This document shows positions 56,195-63,162 of a DNA stretch of 64,000 nt, one piece after another (position 1 is the first letter of the stretch; each line of letters opens with the position of its first letter). Origin of the DNA: VAXT01 sp038040395. GTDB lineage: Bacteria > Actinomycetota > Thermoleophilia > Gaiellales > Gaiellaceae. Made by a program: the position numbers and the translations under genes. Under the pieces are notes generated by a model. That model was not told where the DNA came from and did no database searches. It was given only the letters and a program-made list of their open reading frames with translations. The stretch spans positions 186,001-250,000 of the forward strand of contig JBBPIJ010000001.1 of the NCBI GenBank assembly GCA_038040395.1, read 5' to 3'.

Positions 56195-56781
56195 CCGAGC
56201 CCGTCGCGCGGCGAGTCGACGTTCGGGTCGGTTCCTCGACGGACGCCCTGACGCCGCTGGCAGGCGCTCATCGCTCGTTGGCGGCGCGGGCCCAGCAGTG
56301 GGTGGGTCTTTCCGCGATCGCGCTGGCCGCGCTGGCCGGAGATCAGCTCACGAAGCACCTCGTTTCGAGCAATCTCGGGCTCGACGGGGAGCGTCACGTT
56401 GCCGGGCCGCTGTCGATCCATCACGTGCAGAACTCCGGGATCGCCTTCGGCCTCTTTGCGAGCGCGACGCCGATCGTGACCGCGCTGACTGCCGTGGCCG
56501 TCGGGTGGATGCTGTTCTTCTTCGCGCGGTCGGGTGCTCGACACCCCGTCCTCCCTGTCGCGCTCGGTCTCCTCATCGGCGGCAGCGCCTCGAACCTCAC
56601 CGACCGCATCCGGCTCGGGCACGTGACCGACTTCATCGACCTTCGCTTCTGGCCGGCGTTCAACCTGGCCGACAGCTTCATCGTCCTCGGCGTCCTCGTC
56701 CTCCTGTCCGCGCTGCTCCTTCCGCAACGCACTCAAACGCGGCCACGGCCGGTTCCAAACGCTCCACATTCGGGTCCCTGA
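56191..56781 (+). CDS. lspA: lipoprotein signal peptidase (signal peptidase II)
   Basis: 196 aa; cleaves prolipoproteins after diacylglyceryl modification. Four membrane helices carry GDQLTKHLVSSNLGLDGERH, HHVQNSGIAFGLFASATPI, the catalytic Asp pair in SASNLTDRIRLGHVTDFIDL and WPAFNLADSFIVLG. About 40 N-terminal residues precede the first helix, more than usual. A client lipoprotein is encoded at 43729. The C-terminal end overlaps the presumed rluD start. Confidence 0.94.
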   Translation: MTEPVARRVDVRVGSSTDALTPLAGAHRSLAARAQQWVGLSAIALAALAGDQLTKHLVSSNLGLDGERHVAGPLSIHHVQNSGIAFGLFASATPIVTALTAVAVGWMLFFFARSGARHPVLPVALGLLIGGSASNLTDRIRLGHVTDFIDLRFWPAFNLADSFIVLGVLVLLSALLLPQRTQTRPRPVPNAPHSGP

Positions 56782-57652
56782 GGAGGCAGCGGGCGACCGG
56801 CTCGACCGGTTCCTCGCCGAGCTGCCCGAGATCGCCTCGCGCTCCGTGGCAGAGCGCCTGCTGGCAGTCGGCGCCGTTCGCGTAGACGGTCTCGCGAGGC
56901 CGAAGAGCCATCGACTCGACGGCGGCGAGGAGCTCGAGGTGGAGCTGCCCGCCCAGACGCCGAAGACGCTCGAGCCCGAGGAGGTCGATTTCCGGGTCGC
57001 CTACGAGGACGAGCACCTGCTTGTCGTCGACAAGCCGGCCGGCGTCGTCGTGCATCCGGGCGCGGGCCACCCGAGCGGCACGCTCGTCCACGGTCTCGTC
57101 GGCCGCTCGGGGGGCGGGGAGGAGGACCGGCCCGGAATCGTCCACCGCCTGGACCGCGACACGTCCGGCCTGCTCGTCGTCGCGCGCTCGGATGAGGCGC
57201 ACAAGCTCCTCCAGGACCTGGTGCAGAGCCGGGCGCTCGAGCGGCATTACGTCGCCCTCGTCCGCGGCCGGCCGCGCTCCTGGCGAGGGCGGATCGACGC
57301 GCCGATCGGGCGGGACCGCGATGACCCGACCCGCCAGTCGCTCGATACCGATACGCCGCGCGAGGCCGTCACCCACTTCGAGGTCGCCGAGCTCCTTGGC
57401 GGGAATGCACTCCTCGATGTACGGCTCGAGACCGGGAGGACGCATCAGATCCGCGTTCATCTCGCCGCAGTCGACCTGCCCGTGGTCGGAGATCCGGTCT
57501 ACGGCGTCCCCGACCAGGGACTCGGCCGTCAGTTCCTGCACGCAGGGAGGCTCGCTTTCGACCATCCGTTCACGGGCGAGCGGATCGACCTCGAGTCCCC
57601 GCTACCACCCGCGCTGGATGCGTATCTCGGCCGGTTGCGGGGCACCGGCTAG
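56768..57652 (+). CDS. rluD: RluD-type pseudouridine synthase, no canonical start codon
   Basis: S4 domain (RVPEEAAGDRLDRFLAELPE, LLAVGAVRVDGLARPKSHRL) followed by the RluA-family catalytic domain with HRLDRDTSGLLVVARSDEAH (catalytic Asp in the LDRDTSG motif) and GRTHQIRVHLAAVDLPVVGD. The conserved S4 strand starts at 56768 or earlier. However, the frame holds no ATG, GTG or TTG between TGA 56624-56626 and GTG 56846, which would delete half the S4 domain. ATT 56768 is the least bad start (294 aa) and has no clear ribosome site. A frameshift link to lspA or a sequence error are alternatives. Confidence 0.85.
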   Translation: MRVPEEAAGDRLDRFLAELPEIASRSVAERLLAVGAVRVDGLARPKSHRLDGGEELEVELPAQTPKTLEPEEVDFRVAYEDEHLLVVDKPAGVVVHPGAGHPSGTLVHGLVGRSGGGEEDRPGIVHRLDRDTSGLLVVARSDEAHKLLQDLVQSRALERHYVALVRGRPRSWRGRIDAPIGRDRDDPTRQSLDTDTPREAVTHFEVAELLGGNALLDVRLETGRTHQIRVHLAAVDLPVVGDPVYGVPDQGLGRQFLHAGRLAFDHPFTGERIDLESPLPPALDAYLGRLRGTG

Positions 57653-57765
57653 AATCCAGCGACCGTGTAATCGTCCCGGCGGGACGAAGGGTGGTGGTGC
57701 CGCAACGAGCGGTTTCGCCCCGAGGCCGCCGGCTGTTCTGCACTCAAACCACAGGAGGTTCCACC
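57653..57765 (+). promoter_or_regulatory. rpsB promoter and leader region
   Basis: TAGAAT at 57650-57655 overlaps the rluD stop and can serve as -10, giving a leader of about 100 bases. The leader holds a hairpin CGTCCC-GGC-GGGACG near 57672-57686 and ends with AGGAGG seven bases before TTG 57766. Such leaders often bind S2 for autoregulation; no known S2 motif was confirmed. Confidence 0.5.
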
Positions 57766-58665
57766 TTGCCCGTCGTCACCATGCGAGAGCTGCTGGAGGC
57801 CGGCGTCCATTTCGGCCACCAGACGCGCCGCTGGGACCCCAAGATGCGCCGCTTCATCTTCGGCGAGCGCGGGGGTATCTACATCATCAACCTCGAGCAG
57901 ACGCTCCAGCTCCTCGAGGAGGCTGCCGCCTTCTCGCGCAACCTCGCCGAGCGCGGAGGCACCGTCCTCTTCGTCGGCACCAAGAAGCAGGCGCAGGACG
58001 CGGTCGAGGGCCACGCGAAGCGCGTCGGCATGCCGTACGTCAACCATCGCTGGCTCGGCGGGCTGCTCACGAACTGGCGCACGATCTCGAGCCGGATCGA
58101 GCGCCTGCACGAGCTGCGCCGCCTCAACGAGGAAGGGCAGCTCGACCTGCTTCCGCCGAAGGAGCGGCTGTCGATGATCGCCGAGCTCGAGCGGCTCGAA
58201 AGCCACCTCGGCGGCGTCGCGGACATGAAGCGCCAGCCTGATGCGCTGCTCGTGGTCGACCTGCGCAAGGAGGCGATTGCGGTGCGCGAGGCAAAGCGCC
58301 TCGGCCTGCCGGTCATCGCCCTCGTCGACACGAACTGCGACCCGGACGAAGCCGACTACGTCGTGCCCGGCAACGACGACGCGATCAAGGCATGCGAGCT
58401 CGTGATCCGCACGATCGCCGATTCGATCGAGGCGGGGAAGCAGAAGGTCAAGGTCGAGGAGTTCGAGTCGGCCCCGGCCGAAGAGACCCAGCCGGACGCT
58501 GCGGAGCCCGAGGCAGTCGCGGGAGAGACGGCCGAGGCGCCTCCTGCCGCTGCTCCAGCCGAGGAACCAGCCCGCGAAGACACTTTGCAACAGTCTGTTG
58601 CAAAGTCTGAGGAGGAGCCGGCCGCTGCGGAGGAGCCGGTCAAGGAGGAGGTGCCGGCCGAATGA
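57766..58665 (+). CDS. rpsB: 30S ribosomal protein S2 with long acidic tail
   Basis: 299 aa. The S2 core (1-230) begins LPVVTMRELLEAGVHFGHQT and has RWLGGLLTNWRTISSRIERL and PVIALVDTNCDPDEADYVVP. A tail of about 65 residues rich in Glu, Ala and Pro follows. Within it residues 273-280 (TLQQSVAK) are encoded by a perfect 25-bp palindrome nearly identical to one in dnaE2. TTG is chosen for the AGGAGG spacing and the PVVTMRELL start. Overlaps tsf as ATGA. Confidence 0.96.
   Translation: MPVVTMRELLEAGVHFGHQTRRWDPKMRRFIFGERGGIYIINLEQTLQLLEEAAAFSRNLAERGGTVLFVGTKKQAQDAVEGHAKRVGMPYVNHRWLGGLLTNWRTISSRIERLHELRRLNEEGQLDLLPPKERLSMIAELERLESHLGGVADMKRQPDALLVVDLRKEAIAVREAKRLGLPVIALVDTNCDPDEADYVVPGNDDAIKACELVIRTIADSIEAGKQKVKVEEFESAPAEETQPDAAEPEAVAGETAEAPPAAAPAEEPAREDTLQQSVAKSEEEPAAAEEPVKEEVPAE
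58582..58606. repeat. intragenic 25-bp palindrome, rpsB copy
   Basis: Arm ACTTTGCAACAG, centre T, arm CTGTTGCAAAGT. It differs from the dnaE2 copy only by a symmetrical A/T swap in each arm, so both remain perfect palindromes. Read as TLQQSVAK, one base off the dnaE2 reading frame relative to the element. Confidence 0.85.
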
Positions 58666-59456
58666 CCGAGATCTCAGCCGACCTCGTCAAGACGCTGCGC
58701 GAGATGACAAGCGCCCCGATGATGGACTGCAAGCGGGCCCTCCAGGACGCAGACGGCGATCTGGAGGCCGCAAAGCAGCTCCTGCGGGAACGCGGGATGG
58801 CACAGGCGAGCAAGCGGGCCGGCCAGGAGACGACCGAGGGCGTCGTGCTCGCGCGCGTCGACGGATCGACGGGGACGATCGTCGCCGTGGGCTCGGAGAC
58901 CGAGCCCGTCTCGAAGAACGAGGAGTTCCGCGCGTTTGCCGAGCGCCTGCTCGACGCGGTCGAAAAGGACGGGCCCGAAGCCGTTTCCTCGTTCGAAGAC
59001 GACCGCGCAGAGCTTGTCGGCAAGATCGGCGAGAACATCGCAGTCCGCGGCGCGGCCCGATACGAGTCAGCCAACGGCGAAGCGATCGCCGCGTACGTCC
59101 ATCCGCCGGCAAACAAGATCGGCGTCCTCGTGAAGGCCGAAGGCCCGCCCGAGGCGGCACGGCGGCTCGCAATGCACATCGCATTCGCGGCGCCCCGGTA
59201 TCCCACGCGGGACGATGTCCCAGAAGAGGAGATCGCGAACGAGCGCTCCGTCTACGAGAAGCTTCCCGAGGTGGAGTCGAAGCCGGAGCAGGCCCGGGGG
59301 AAGATCGTCGAGGGCATGCTCGGGAAGCGCTTCTTCGGAGAGGCGGTGCTCGCCGAGCAGGCGTGGATCCACGCGCCGAAGAAGACCGTCGCGCAGGCGC
59401 TGGAGGAGGAAGGGCTCAAAGTCCTCGAATTCGAGCGTTACGCTCTGGCCGAGTGA
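58662..59456 (+). CDS. tsf: translation elongation factor Ts
   Basis: 264 aa; nucleotide exchange factor for EF-Tu. The UBA-like N-terminus is ISADLVKTLREMTSAPMMDC, KRALQDADGDLEAAKQLLRE. The TEVP-type region reads VGSETEPVSKNEEFRAFAER and the C-terminal module ends EEGLKVLEFERYALAE. TSAPMMDC replaces the more common TGAGMMDC. Part of the conserved rpsB-tsf-pyrH-frr block with ATGA/GTGA overlaps at each junction. Confidence 0.97.
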   Translation: MTEISADLVKTLREMTSAPMMDCKRALQDADGDLEAAKQLLRERGMAQASKRAGQETTEGVVLARVDGSTGTIVAVGSETEPVSKNEEFRAFAERLLDAVEKDGPEAVSSFEDDRAELVGKIGENIAVRGAARYESANGEAIAAYVHPPANKIGVLVKAEGPPEAARRLAMHIAFAAPRYPTRDDVPEEEIANERSVYEKLPEVESKPEQARGKIVEGMLGKRFFGEAVLAEQAWIHAPKKTVAQALEEEGLKVLEFERYALAE

Positions 59457-60223
59457 CCCTTCAGGAAGAGAGGCCGGCGAAAGCCGGTGACGGCTCGCGC
59501 GTCTTCGACCGGATCCTGCTGAAGCTTTCCGGCGAGGCCCTGATGGGCGAGAAGGAGTTCGGCCTCTTCCTTCCGCGGATCGAGGAGATCGCGCAGGAGA
59601 TCGTCGAGGTTCGCGAGAGCGGAGTGGAGGTCGCGATCGTCGTCGGCGGTGGAAACTTCTATCGCGGAATGGCGGCGGCGGCGGAGGGAATGGACCGCGC
59701 GACAGCCGACTACGCCGGGATGCTCGCGACGGTGCTGAACGGGCTCGCGCTCCAGGACGCGCTCGAACGGATCGGGGCGGACACACGGATCCTGTCCGCG
59801 ATCGGCGTGGCGCAGGTGGCCGAGCCGTACATCCGCCGCCGCGGAATACGGCATCTCGAGAAGGGGCGCGTGGTCATCTTCGCGGCCGGCACCGGCAACC
59901 CGTTCTTCACGACCGATACCGCAGCGGCGCTCCGGGCGCTGGAGATCGGCGCCGACGCGATCCTGATGGCCAAGCATGCGGTGGACGGCGTCTACGACGG
60001 CGATCCGAACACGGACCCGAACGCGGCGCTGCTCCCCGAGCTCACACATCTCGAGGCGATCGAGCGCGGGCTCAAGGTGATGGACACGACGGCGCTCTCG
60101 CTCTGCATGGACAACGGGTTGCCGATCTACGTCTTCGGGCTGGAGGATCGGAACATCAAGCGGGTCATTTCCGGCGAGCGAGTCGGCACAATCATCTCCA
60201 CTCCTAAGAAGGGGCACTCGTGA
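59453..60223 (+). CDS. pyrH: uridylate kinase
   Basis: 256 aa amino-acid-kinase-fold UMP kinase: FDRILLKLSGEALMGEKEFG, VEVAIVVGGGNFYRGMAAAA, DYAGMLATVLNGLALQDALE, PFFTTDTAAALRALEIGADA and KHAVDGVYDGDPNTDPNAAL. The first 17 residues are an extension before the core. GTG overlaps the tsf stop. With pyrG it supplies pyrimidine triphosphates. Confidence 0.96.
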   Translation: MTLQEERPAKAGDGSRVFDRILLKLSGEALMGEKEFGLFLPRIEEIAQEIVEVRESGVEVAIVVGGGNFYRGMAAAAEGMDRATADYAGMLATVLNGLALQDALERIGADTRILSAIGVAQVAEPYIRRRGIRHLEKGRVVIFAAGTGNPFFTTDTAAALRALEIGADAILMAKHAVDGVYDGDPNTDPNAALLPELTHLEAIERGLKVMDTTALSLCMDNGLPIYVFGLEDRNIKRVISGERVGTIISTPKKGHS

Positions 60224-60777
60224 TCGACGATCTGATCCAGGACGCGACCCGGCGGATGGACAAGTCCGTCGAGTCGACGCAAGTCGAGTTCAACACGGTT
60301 CGCACCGGCCGCGCCTCTGCGGCGCTTCTCGACCGGATCACGGTCGACTACTACGGGCAGTCGACGCCGCTCAAGCAGCTGGCGACGATCAACGTCCCCG
60401 AACCGCGCATGCTGACGGTTCAGCCGTTTGATCCCAGCTCGGTCAAGGAGATCGAGCGGGCGATCCTGGAGTCGGAGCTCGGGCTCACGCCCTCGAACGA
60501 CGGCAAGGTGATCCGCCTCCCGATTCCCCAGCTCACCGAGGAGCGGCGCAATGACCTCGTCAAGATCGTGCGCCAGATCGCGGAAGAAGGGCGCATCGCG
60601 ATTCGCAACGTGCGGCGTGATGCAGACAAGCATCTGAAGGATCTCAAGACCCAGGGAAATGTCGGGGAAGACGACGAGCGGCGCGCGGAAGAGCGCGTCC
60701 AGAAGATCACGGACGAGCACACGAGCAAGATCGACGACCTCCTGAAGCGCAAGGAAGCGGAGATAACAGAGGTCTGA
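60220..60777 (+). CDS. frr: ribosome recycling factor
   Basis: 185 aa; with EF-G splits post-termination ribosomes. It has MIDDLIQDATRRMDKSVEST at the start, FNTVRTGRASAALLDRITVD, QLATINVPEPRMLTVQPFDP, RLPIPQLTEERRNDLVKIVR and RDADKHLKDLK. Full length and standard motifs. GTG overlaps the pyrH stop. Confidence 0.97.
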   Translation: MIDDLIQDATRRMDKSVESTQVEFNTVRTGRASAALLDRITVDYYGQSTPLKQLATINVPEPRMLTVQPFDPSSVKEIERAILESELGLTPSNDGKVIRLPIPQLTEERRNDLVKIVRQIAEEGRIAIRNVRRDADKHLKDLKTQGNVGEDDERRAEERVQKITDEHTSKIDDLLKRKEAEITEV

Positions 60778-60813
60778 CGCCCACATTTCCCGGTTTGCGC
60801 CCACAATGAGAGG

Positions 60814-61494
60814 GTGGCGACGAGCGGTGCGACAGCAGTCCGGATGACCTCCGCTCCGGCCGCGTTCCTCGACAAAGCGCTCGCGATTGCGCAGCGGCTC
60901 GATCTACGGCGCGTCGCGGCCGTGAACGGTGCCGCCATCGTGCTGCTGGGCATCCTGGGTGTTCTCCATATCGTCTTCGAGCCGCGACTCGGGGTCTTCG
61001 ACCTGGACGGTGAACGGAATGTGCCTTCCGCGTACTCAGCGGGCCTCTGGGCCTCCATCGCGCTGATTGCAGTCCTCCTGGGGCGGGTCGAGCAGGCGCC
61101 GACGGCGCGGATCTGGCAGACGCTCTCCGTGCCTCTGTTGCTCGTGTCCGCCGACGAGTTCGCGGAGATCCACGAGCGTCTCGAGCGGATCACCGGTGTC
61201 GACTGGCAGATCCTCTACTCGCCCCTCGGGATCGTCGCGATCGTCCTCTGGGTGCTCGTGGGGAGGCGGCTCCGACGACTGGGCGCCGGGCTCGGGCTCT
61301 TCGTGGCGGGAACGGTCTGCGGTGTCACGTCGCAGGTGCTCGAGGCGGTCGAGTACGGCGAGCACGATCAGCGTGTCGCGGCGTTCAACGAGCTCGTCGT
61401 GGGCGAGGAGCTGCTGGAGCTGTCGGGCGCGCTCCTGGTCGGGCTCGCGTTCCTGGTGGCGCTGCGCGCCGTCCGCCGCCAGACGCGTGCGTAG
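60814..61494 (+). CDS. polytopic membrane protein of unknown function
   Basis: 226 aa with about five helices (AAVNGAAIVLLGILGVLHIV, AGLWASIALIAVLLG, WQTLSVPLLLVSADEFAEIH, ILYSPLGIVAIVLWVLVG, GLGLFVAGTVCGVTSQVLEA, LSGALLVGLAFLVALRAV). Acidic/His residues within or beside helices (DEFAEIHERLE, EAVEYGEHD, GEELLEL) hint at metal or proton handling. No family recognised. CACAAT six bases before the GTG could be its -10. It separates frr from the uppS-cdsA-dxr group. Confidence 0.62.
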   Translation: MATSGATAVRMTSAPAAFLDKALAIAQRLDLRRVAAVNGAAIVLLGILGVLHIVFEPRLGVFDLDGERNVPSAYSAGLWASIALIAVLLGRVEQAPTARIWQTLSVPLLLVSADEFAEIHERLERITGVDWQILYSPLGIVAIVLWVLVGRRLRRLGAGLGLFVAGTVCGVTSQVLEAVEYGEHDQRVAAFNELVVGEELLELSGALLVGLAFLVALRAVRRQTRA

Positions 61495-61508
61495 GATGCT
61501 CTCCCTCC

Positions 61509-62246
61509 TTGCGGTTTCTGAGGCAGATCCGTCGACGTGCGCGTCCTGAGCTCGAGCCCGGGGAGGTTCCCGGCTCGGTAGCGATCATCCTCGACGGCAA
61601 CGGCCGCTGGGCGGAGCAGCGCGGCCTCCCGGTGGAGGCAGGACACCGAGAGGGCACGAGAGCGCTCCGGCGCACCGTGGAAGCGGCGATCGACCTCGGG
61701 ATCGAGTCGCTGACGGTGTACGCGTTCTCGACGGAGAACTGGCTGCGGCCCCCGGCCGAGGTGGACTCGCTGATGGAGATCTTCGAGGAGACGATCGACC
61801 GGGAGCTGCCCGACCTCGCGAAGCAGGGCGTCCGGACGCGCTTCATCGGCCGTCGCGACCGCGCCCCCGACGCGTTGCGCGCGCGGATGGCCGAGCTCGA
61901 GCACGAGACGGCGGACCGGGATCGCCTTCAGCTCTGGATCGCCTTCGACTACGGTGGGCGAGCAGAGCTGGCGGACGCGGCGAGACGGATGATCGCCGCC
62001 GGCCTCAAGCCCGAGGAGGTAGACGAGGACGTCCTCGCCGTATACCTCTACGCTCCCGACATGCCCGACCCGGACCTCGTGATCCGGACGTCCGGCGAGC
62101 TGCGGATCTCGAACTTCCTGCTCTGGCAGCTCGCGTACGCCGAGCTCGCCTTCGTCGACACGCTCTGGCCCGACTTCGGCGAGGACGACCTGCGAAGGGG
62201 CGTCGCCGAGTACGCCGGCCGCCGCCGTCGGTTCGGCGGCCGATGA
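61509..62246 (+). CDS. uppS: (di-trans,poly-cis)-isoprenyl diphosphate synthase (UppS)
   Basis: 245 aa cis-prenyltransferase making the undecaprenyl (or related polyprenyl) carrier for wall synthesis. The active-site Asp29 lies in ILDGNGRWAEQRGLPVEAGH. Also seen are LTVYAFSTENWLRPPAEVDS, FDYGGRAELADAARR and LVIRTSGELRISNFLLWQLA then AELAFVDTLWPDF. TTG start. Overlaps cdsA as ATGA. Chain length not readable from sequence. Confidence 0.95.
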   Translation: MRFLRQIRRRARPELEPGEVPGSVAIILDGNGRWAEQRGLPVEAGHREGTRALRRTVEAAIDLGIESLTVYAFSTENWLRPPAEVDSLMEIFEETIDRELPDLAKQGVRTRFIGRRDRAPDALRARMAELEHETADRDRLQLWIAFDYGGRAELADAARRMIAAGLKPEEVDEDVLAVYLYAPDMPDPDLVIRTSGELRISNFLLWQLAYAELAFVDTLWPDFGEDDLRRGVAEYAGRRRRFGGR

Positions 62247-63046
62247 ACATCAGCGCCTTCTGGTCGCGAATCGCCATCTCCGCGGCGGGCATCCCCGCGG
62301 TGCTCTGGCTCGTGTACCTCGGAGGCTGGTCGATGTTCGCGCTCGCCGCGGTGGCCGCGATCGTCGGCCTGCACGAGCTGTATTGGATGACGCGGACCCT
62401 GCGGCCGGTCGTGCTCGCGGGTTACCTGGGAGCACTCGGGGCTCTGCTCGGCGCCACGATGGGCGGGCCGAGCTGGGCGCTCGCCGGCTTCATGAGCACG
62501 TTGGCTCTCGCTTTCATCTTCAAGGGGGTCGCCGGTACACGACAGTCGACGACCGTGTCGGTCGCGGTGACGCTGCTCGGTGCGGGCTGGATCGGCCTCG
62601 GACTGGCGCACGCCGTGCTCTTGCGCGACCTGGATCAGCACGCGCTCCTCGCGGCCTACGCGGTGCTGCTCGCGGTCTGGGCTGGGGACGCTGCGGCCTA
62701 CGCAATCGGGATTCTCTTCGGGAGGCACAAGCTCGCGCCTCTGGTCTCTCCGGGCAAGACCTGGGAAGGCCTCATCGCGGGGACTGCAGCGACGATCGCC
62801 GTCACCTTCATCGCGCTGTACAAGCAACATTTCCTGTCGATCCCGGAGTCGCTCGTGCTCGGCGTCGCGATCGCAGTTGCTGCACCGCTCGGCGACCTGT
62901 TCGAGTCCGCGATCAAGCGCGACATGGACGTGAAGGACTCGAGTCGGCTCCTGGCGGGGCATGGGGGCCTCCTCGACCGCCTGGATGCCCTGCTCTTCTC
63001 CTGGGTCGCCGCCTACTACGTCATCGCCGCCTTCGGCCAAGCCTAA
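62243..63046 (+). CDS. cdsA: phosphatidate cytidylyltransferase
   Basis: 267 aa integral membrane enzyme making CDP-diacylglycerol from CTP and phosphatidate. About eight helices; LAVWAGDAAAYAIGILFGRH and the C-terminal signature SAIKRDMDVKDSSRLLAGHG, GLLDRLDALLFSWV are diagnostic. The order uppS-cdsA-dxr is widely conserved. Confidence 0.95.
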   Translation: MNISAFWSRIAISAAGIPAVLWLVYLGGWSMFALAAVAAIVGLHELYWMTRTLRPVVLAGYLGALGALLGATMGGPSWALAGFMSTLALAFIFKGVAGTRQSTTVSVAVTLLGAGWIGLGLAHAVLLRDLDQHALLAAYAVLLAVWAGDAAAYAIGILFGRHKLAPLVSPGKTWEGLIAGTAATIAVTFIALYKQHFLSIPESLVLGVAIAVAAPLGDLFESAIKRDMDVKDSSRLLAGHGGLLDRLDALLFSWVAAYYVIAAFGQA

Positions 63047-63069
63047 TCGCGGCAGTTCCTCACAGATCC

Positions 63070-63143
63070 TTAACGGGGTCTGACCCCGAAACCTTTACAG
63101 GGTCTGACCCGGTTAACGTTTACAGGGTCTGACCCTGTTAAGG
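63070..63143. repeat. three tandem GGGTCTGACCC palindromes
   Basis: Units of 24-25 bases, each centred on a palindrome: 63074-63088 (CGGGGTCTGACCCCG), 63100-63110, and 63122-63138 (ACAGGGTCTGACCCTGT). Units two and three both open TTTACAGGGTCTGACCC and each span 25 bases. The array lies just before the dxr -10. Similar GGGTC-GACCC palindromes are common dispersed repeats in many bacterial genomes; a repressor-binding cluster is an alternative. Confidence 0.75.
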
Positions 63144-63149
63144 GGCCCG

Positions 63150-63155
63150 TACACT
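63150..63155 (+). promoter_or_regulatory. -10 element, leaderless start of dxr
   Basis: TACACT, seven bases before the dxr GTG, immediately downstream of the tandem palindromes. Confidence 0.6.
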
Positions 63156-63162
63156 TTTCGGC

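Noticed and set aside
63070..63143. CRISPR-like array
   Set aside because: Units are 24-25 bp directly abutting with no unique spacers, only three copies, and no cas genes.
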